DNA of 64,000 nt from contig LUCM01009224.1 of assembly GCA_008360955.1 (NCBI GenBank), forward strand, positions 75,333-139,332, in the 5' to 3' direction. The notes below the pieces were generated by a model. It was given only the letters and a program-made list of their open reading frames with translations. It had not been told where the DNA came from and ran no database searches. Shown piece by piece: positions 56,980 through 64,000 of the stretch (position 1 is the stretch's first letter; each line of letters starts with the position of its first letter). The DNA is from Fasciolopsis buskii (lineage: Eukaryota > Platyhelminthes > Trematoda > Plagiorchiida > Fasciolidae). A program made the translations under genes and the position numbers.

Positions 56980-59350
56980 TCATGTATTTGTATGGCACTA
57001 CCTGGGCTCTGGACAAATATAAATCCACTTACTTGGTATTGTCCAAGAATAACAACCAGTAGTAGCTAAAAGTGGACTTACTACGAATTATGTGTAAGCA
57101 ATTATTTAAATGGTTCGTTCTGTTAATCAAGACTCTAACTGCGTCACACCCGACAAATGTGTTACCAAAAATAACCCTACTGGTGATAAAAATGGGAGAA
57201 TTTTTTCTTTTTACCTTAGTTTTAATCAAAAGTTTTGCGTATTTCCTAAAACTTTTACTGAAATCCAAATATCCATTCTCCGACTAGAAGTAAGTACATG
57301 CTTCAAGTACGAAACGCCGAGCTGTCATTGCGACCTCCTCGTTCCTATGTCGACAAAAGCCACTGCGATATTGGTTAGCTTCTTGAAAAGAAACCTTTTG
57401 ATTTGTGTCGTTGGAAGTGTGGTTGTGTTACAACAATTTAAATACATACCACATTAGATATTTGTGACCTGCATTGGCAACTTATAACAACCACAATAAA
57501 TCCAATGCCCCATCATAATTGAAAAACAGGCTATATCACGGAAACGTAAAGTTGAGATCAGATTGTGCATTCCAAGCAACGATTAGGTTTGTGCCACGTA
57601 GCCACATATGGTAGGATTCAGAAAATAGCAAAGATGTGATCTCTAACCCTGACCTAAGATGTTGCTCTGGAGTTTACGCATAGCTCATGGCCGAAAGGCT
57701 ATTAGCTTAGTCGATACATTTTCACCACTCCTTTGTCTCAATAGATCTTCCAGCAAAACGTGTTACCTTTTAGTACACGATGTTTTTGACTCTTCCCAAA
57801 CTCATGTCACTATTCGAAATGATGTAAAATACAGTTTATCGATAATGGTTTAGTTTTGTACAATCCTATTCCACTAGCGATTAATTTGACTGGCAGAAAC
57901 TACTAGGGATGCACGTCTGGTTTACCGTCAGTGCTGCTTGTGATTTTTGTGTATAGCGAACAAAAGCTACTGCTTCCAATAGGGGAAAACCGATACTCTT
58001 CTATTTTATTGACAGATTGATGTTTGGTCTCCAACACGTGTGAAAAGATAGCACAAAACCTGTTTTCAAGCAGTAGTATTGTAGATTCGTGGGTTATTTT
58101 CCCGATGAGACTTCATTCCACGGCAGTAGTTTAGTATCGTTGGGATGATCTGATTCTTAGATTTTAAATAATATTCAAATGCCCGATACAGAACATTTGT
58201 TTTCAAGTTTTGCAAGATAAGGTACGCCAGGACACTCTTTGTTCTGTCCACATGACTTTTCTTGAGATTCCCGCTGTCAACCTTCTTGTGGTGTTACTCA
58301 GCGATTGCACTTGTTTACAAATAAGTCCCTAAGATAGTTGTTGACATGATGACAAAAGCCCACTTCATCGAAACATGGCCCTGGAAGCTACCTTTGGCAA
58401 ACCGGGAAACTAGCCATGTGAGATGAGTCATCATTTAGCAGGTGAACACCATGCATAGGTCCTCATCCTGATGGTTTGATACGTTCTGACTTTCCGTTGC
58501 ATGAAATAAACAAACAACCATAGCCAGATTTAGGTTTGCATGGGAGTGTGTGGTTACCATTGCACAGTTTCCCGGACGCGTTTCACTCGGTGCACTCGAC
58601 ACCCCGTGCTAACTGCGCCGTCGTTTCTGACTCTGCCGACCATTTTACCGATTGTCGCACTTAGGATGGTCAGGTATTTTACTCGTCTCTCATCCGACGA
58701 TTTGGTTCGATTAACTATTTTCTAGTTGATCAATACATACACCTTGACTGTCGCCCATCGACGCTGAGGGTAAATTGCGTAAGACGAAATAGCTTACGGA
58801 TGCGTCCGTAAGTGTCCAATAAGAATGATGGATATTGACTAATTAGTGAACAGTCATCAATGCAGAAAGCGTCCGTATTACCACAGCACCACCAAACGCA
58901 GAACAAACATCGATGGAAAATGATTAGTGTATCGAAAGGCCGAGACCATTTCGACTGACTAACTTGCAGCTTGTGGCATGACTACGATCAAACATTTTTG
59001 GCATTTACTGATAATAGGAGTTTTCTCAATTAGACTGTTCAGTGCCATGCACGAACTGAGGTCAAATATCCCCGACAAGCAGCAGAAATTCGAAATTGAC
59101 ACTATCAAAAGTCCTTTAGTGGGCACGCTTGGTCGCCGGTTTTGTAATTCTCAACAATCAGAATTCTCGCATGCATTCCCCGGCTAAATGGTTTTGCCAT
59201 TCGCTCGCGAATCGGAAATGGTAAAATCATTTCGAGTCGTCCAATCACATTGGCGAACCTAAAACTGATTTTGCTAGATCACGAACCAAACTCACGCATA
59301 CCAAATATGGCTATGGAAATGAACATAAATGCTCCAAGTTTGACGATCCA
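56980..59350. other. No gene assigned
   Basis: The plus frames 57072-57287 and 57110-57457 overlap in different registers and have no domain. Nothing else was recognised. Confidence 0.35.
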
Positions 59351-59671
59351 ATGGATGAACATGTGAGAGAAACTGCACAAGGACGAGATCGGCTGAAAGC
59401 ATTTCGTTCACCTTACTGTGCCGAGTATTTAACAATGTTATCCAACAACAACAACAACAACAACAAACACGGTAACAACAACAACAACAGGACCAAAATC
59501 ACCACCACCATCACTAGCAACAACACCAACAGAAACAGCAGCGGCAGCAGCAACAGCAACGACGACGGTGACAACCGATTGTCACTGTATCTAATCCAGG
59601 TCTATCCGGCTCTGAAAGTGCCCTCGTGTGCTCATCTTTTCAATCTTGCATGCGATACCATGTGCATTTAA
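59351..59671 (+). other. Open frame with poly-Asn tract over a (CAA)n microsatellite
   Basis: The frame has MDEHVRETAQGRDRLKAFRS, then two Asn runs (seven and five residues) from AAC repeats at 59443-59489, then Thr/Ser/Asn-rich sequence and a C-terminus with several Cys. Homopolymeric Asn exons do occur in flatworm regulatory proteins, but the tract is a pure trinucleotide repeat. I see no DNA-binding or other domain. I keep it as a possible but unsupported exon. Confidence 0.2.
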
Positions 59672-61791
59672 AGATGTGTAGAGCAACCTTCCACCAGGAT
59701 TTTGAGGCAAAATTGAAAAATATGGCATTGAGTACATTGTGGATTCGTAGTAGTCAATCTCAAAAGACTTGCTCGACTTCAGCAGACTGAGACTCCTTAG
59801 ACAAGCGTTCCTGATGATGGATATTCCGTAGTTTGTTTCCTATGGGAAACTTCTGCTTCCCGTCATGAGTCTGATTTGTGCGAGCAGCTGGAAACTGTGA
59901 CCGATCTCGCTGTTATATGCTGACCAAGGTGGAGGTAGAGTGGTGATGGCTAGCTTAGCCAATCCTAGTGATTCGCGGGACCTTTGAACTCCCTATTGTG
60001 TTCGATGTCCATATGCTCCGGAAAATCCCGGATGTTAATGCAGTCAAATCAGTGTAATATGCACGAAGAACAGTGCTCTTTGATGAGGTTCACAAGCCTC
60101 TGAAATGGACAACAAGCAAAGAGACAAACGTAAGCCGAAATCCAGTAAGCGTATCAGGCAATATCAACAATTAAACAACCGAATCCAGTATGGCGACGCA
60201 AAACCTGCCCGTCATGACCAGTGAGATGTTCAGCAACTTGCATACTAAACTTGTTACTCTGAACTTACCTTCACAAGAATGTTTGAGCACCACTGAGCGA
60301 CAACTGATCGAATTCGTTCCCTACTGTGATTATAAATTTCACGGTATTCATGGGAATAATTTGTTTTATTCGAAAGTTCTTGATTGAACATCGAGTTCCG
60401 GAAAGTTGGATCTAAGGTATCACCAATTTCGGTATCAAAAAGTCCTGAGAGTCAGATCAGAAATGCTGATTTCGGAATAGCCGGCAAGCACCGTGGCATT
60501 TGTCTGCACTCGTCACATTTATCAAAACAGCATTACATCATTACTTGAATGCGGCACCTTTTCCCGTCCTAACTCACTTTGAAAATCAAAGGTGTCCGAA
60601 TCCATTTCTCCGTACTGACAGTGACCGGTTCGGCTGAATTCATCCCTGATGCACGGATCGTCTTGTGATGATGAGGCACGGGAGAGAGCAAGAATTCGTA
60701 AAGATGGAGAAACCGGTGTAATTTTAGACCGGTGCTACCAAGCGTGGATCTTCATGAATTAAAGAGGTACTGAAAAACCAACACGGCACAGTGTACGAGT
60801 CAGAAAAAGCATGGTCGTACTTTACAAATGGTTTAGGTAGAATACACGGACCACAAGTAGCACAAATAAATCGCGGCAGGAAAGGCCTTGGAACAGACAC
60901 CACTTGTAACGAAAATAATTTTAGGCCACCAGCTACCTTTGTACGTCATCTTGTTAGGATAGTGAATACTGACTCGTCATTGCCCTGGTCAAAGATCAAC
61001 GCAACTGCGATGACATCGCACTGATTGTGCTAATCAATAAACTGTATAGAAAAGCGGCACGAGAAAGTTAGTTAATAAGAATGGGTCAGAATAGTGAGCA
61101 AAATAACCGACCTGTGTGTATCGATCACAGAAAACCAATATAGACGATTTGATTTTGACTAGTGAACGGATGCTTGAATATGCCTAACTTGGCCGTTCTC
61201 ATTACAGTAAGTGGGAGCGGTAGATAGCAGTCGGGAGTCAGAATCGATTGAAGATTTACAGTCTGTTTTTTGCATCCCCAAATGCATACCTGGGTTGCTG
61301 AAAGCCCACAGTTGTTCGGCTCTCTCTGAATGATTGTTTAGCCTACCCTGCTCTGGCAAATATAAACGTCAATAGGATTTGTTTGTCATGGTGACGCCTT
61401 CGGGAAATCCCGCAATCAGGGGGGCATGCGATTCTCACATGGCATTCTCCAATTCTGGATCAATGTCAGCAACAGGATATTTTTCTTCCGTAACCCGCAA
61501 ACAAAACCGATTCTCTTTGACATCAAACGGTTCTCGTATTCAGGATAATGTATGCAATGTGCCTTGGAATCGTGCATATGCGTGTCTATTTCTGTGACCT
61601 GTGTGTTCACAGTGGTCTTTGTCTGCACACAACTTCGTGTCGTGTGCGACTGCTGAGATCTACAACGTGCAAAATGGTGTCGTCCTCAACTGTCTCGTTT
61701 TTTTCATTTGTGTGTAGGTCCGCGTTGAGTGTATGCCTGCACCCTGAAGTCCGAGTTGATCAACGATCGATCAAAGTTTTCTGAAAGGGAT
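59672..61791. other. No gene assigned
   Basis: Small frames only. No RNA gene or repeat was identified. Confidence 0.35.
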
Positions 61792-61792
61792 T

Positions 61793-61823
<31 letters not shown>

Positions 61824-61833
61824 AGAGAGAGAG
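61792..61833. repeat. (CA)n(GA)n compound microsatellite
   Basis: A CA run to 61818, then a GA run to 61833. Confidence 0.9.
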
Positions 61834-63408
61834 ACGTGAAAATAGAGAGTAAACATAAGTGGGTTTCGGTGCTACAAAACCCCAGACATTCAGGAAAACC
61901 AAAGAAAATTGGAAATCGATCGGTCATAATGTTTAGGGGAGAACTTTAACCATTTTCACATCGGATCAATTTTCTATTGTAAACTCAAGTAAACCAAGCC
62001 AACAAACAATTGCTAGTTAGCCACAACGTTCCCTTGGTCATTTACTAATGTAGGTACTTAGGTCACCGTTGCCAAATACTCTTGAAGTATTGCTCTCTTC
62101 AGCATAATACAAGGTAAACTTGCAGAAAAATCGAAGTTTTCCACAGTGAGATCAGTTTCCGACAGAACACGTTTTCGGTCTTTTGTTACTTAGGAACTCT
62201 CGGTCCATTCACAACGCTTAAGTGCAACATAGAAGGCGTGAACTGGACTTGCAAAAGAGCCGGTTTATCCAATTCAAGGACAGGGAGTATGAAATCCAGT
62301 GCAGATTTAGTTTAGTTCAGATTTTACAACCAATAAGATTGTACCAATGGGTTCCGATTTTAGTTGCACCTCACAGTACCAATCATTCAAAACAGAAAAT
62401 AATACCACGCAACAGGGAAAGACCGAGTACAAAGTAATAGGTTAAGGTACTATGCACAATAAGAAATGATTCAAATGCAAGAACGCCACAGATTGCTGCA
62501 TTGAGCCATATCACTTATTGTCTCCGAATATTGCTTTAGGAAGGACCCTAAACAGGTAGTCTAACTGGATCTAAACGGGTCATTCTCCTGGTTAACGTTT
62601 TCATCTTTTTGTTGTGTCACCGACTAGTCACCTCGGTCCATCTTCCAATCTTACAATTATATTCCATCATCCCGTTTTTTTTTCTGGGAATTTTGTTTCG
62701 TTGAGATTTTCCTTCGCCCTTACACTCTTTCGGAATCATTCTGGTTTAAAAATCCCACTGGCTGTCATCTTCGATTGGGATCCGGGGACGTAACAGCTCA
62801 AAGCTCTTCTGTTCCACCTAGAAAATGTCCATCCCAGTATTGTTTAGCACCAAAATCCGTTCCTTGTTCACGAAAATATTTGACCTATCCCTTGTACTTT
62901 AGTCGCCGATTCATGTTCATGCTTGAGTCATCTGTGTGAAAAAAACCTTGGTTAAACCCGGCTGATGCGGACTCGGTCGTATTGATCGATGACTTAAAGC
63001 TATACAGATAATGCAACGTTTTCTACAAGAATACTATCGATGGTGTGGCAACATATATAATCTCTGATATGTTAACTTCAAAGTTATTTGTACAAAATCC
63101 CTAAACGAAATTGTTCACCTGGTCACTCGCTGTCATTCCGGGTTTCCTCGCCCTAACAATACGGTTTTAACGAACCTATACATAGATCTTTTTAGTTCAC
63201 AACATAATAGCTCAATTTCTTTAATTCCCTTTTAACATTCCGTTCGACTGCTTTAGGATAATTTACATCTTATGGTTAGTGATTTCGGCCATGCACAAAC
63301 CATACCATTGACTGCTGTTCATCTGAGAGTTATTTGCGTTTCCCCACAGAGAAAACTCCACTCAAGACAAAGTCGTTACCTGCTATCTGGAATTGTTTCA
63401 CTGAGACT
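61834..63408. other. No gene seen
   Basis: Short frames only. Confidence 0.4.
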
Positions 63409-63428
63409 GTGTGTGTGTGTGTGTGTGT
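63409..63428. repeat. (TG)n microsatellite
   Basis: An uninterrupted TG run of about 20 bases. Confidence 0.9.
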
Positions 63429-63808
63429 CTATTTTGACGATTGACCATGGTTTATTGCTTCTAAGGCCTAAGATATAATCTCGGCCCACTTTCCATTCAT
63501 TTAAGGATTCAAACTAAATTCAAGTTCGTCACGGCAATTTTTTGCATTACAACCTCATTCTTCTCAAGAAGTCTTTTTCATGCGCATCTTCTTTTTTATT
63601 CTTTTGAGTTCTTTCTAAATGGAGTCTCAGCCTTTTCACTTTCACTGTCCTGTCGAAACCCTGTCCGTCCAAAGAGACCAGATCTCTTCGCGGTTACCAA
63701 ATTATCTAAAGTGCCGAAAGGAGCATTTTTGCAAATCTTGTAACAGTTCACATGTGCGTTGCGTTTCTGGTTACGATAGAAGCTGAAATCAAACATACTA
63801 ATTGTAGA

Positions 63809-63961
63809 ACTTGCCTTGAGAAAGACTACCCACGGTAGTCGAAAAGTTGGTGCATTACATTTACCAAAAAAGCTGTGTTATTAACATTATATCATTCACA
63901 ATAAAAACCAATACATGGTGCATCGATTTTTCGATACACTCCTCACGTCATTTGGTCCTGA
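63809..63961 (+). repeat. 153-bp repeat with hairpin-GAAA motif, copy B
   Basis: A close match to 55344-55496 in the same orientation. The seven-pair hairpin is intact, but GAAACG is GAAAAG. The AATAAA is kept, and the same 3' block (CACTCCTCACGTCATTTGG) ends the shared part. Confidence 0.85.
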
Positions 63962-64000
63962 TACTGATACGACGTTCGCCAACCAACTCCTGAGTGGGAA

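Noticed and set aside
59811..59855. CTGATGA as a possible hammerhead core
   Set aside because: It is not followed by a stem and GAAA.

Overview
This window looks like gene-poor, repeat-rich DNA from a metazoan, most likely a parasitic flatworm (trematode). That inference rests on the mix of mobile elements: decayed Ty3/gypsy and BEL/Pao LTR retrotransposons, CR1/Jockey-like and RTE-like LINEs, Penelope-like elements (PLEs) with a GIY-YIG endonuclease, and short tRNA-derived retroelements carrying hammerhead-ribozyme sequence. There are no bacterial features: no operons, no ribosome-binding-site-led gene clusters, no CRISPR. I found no host protein-coding gene I can name. Most of the window could be intergenic DNA or the inside of very long introns.

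Layout: 1-1960 is a minus-strand Ty3/gypsy relic (integrase, RNase H, RT) cut by the window edge. About 2600-3930 is a plus-strand CR1/Jockey-type LINE relic. 5937 to about 11820 is a nearly full-length BEL/Pao element with gag, protease, RT, RNase H, integrase and a 3' LTR, broken by stops and frameshifts and with a rearranged 5' end. 18.2-21.0 kb holds two RTE-like relics in opposite orientations. 22.3-22.7 kb holds a second gypsy RNase H fragment. 23.4-27.3 kb holds a Penelope-like element beside a suspicious duplicated segment containing an N. 27.3-64 kb is mostly unassigned sequence with dispersed repeats, microsatellites, an inverted pair of tRNA-derived SINEs (37.2-37.7 kb), a perfect palindrome next to an N (39.3-39.5 kb), an unnamed short repeat family (51.0-51.5 kb), and a short PLE fragment between two direct repeats (56.5-57.0 kb).

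The most interesting signal is ribozyme sequence. One copy of the 51-kb family carries a complete type I hammerhead core on the minus strand (51207-51251), and the adjacent opposite-strand copy has lost part of that core. The minus-strand SINE at 37.2 kb carries a second hammerhead with intact core segments, a palindromic stem III and a long stem I but a decayed stem II. Five further copies of a hairpin-plus-GAAA motif, and two degenerate hammerhead-like repeats around a PLE fragment, suggest that ribozyme-related ends are common in this genome.

All four RT genes in which the catalytic motif can be read (gypsy, BEL/Pao, RTE, Penelope) have lost the second aspartate of the xxDD box. The autonomous elements here are therefore fossils. 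Any activity of the short ribozyme-bearing elements would have to come from enzymes encoded elsewhere.
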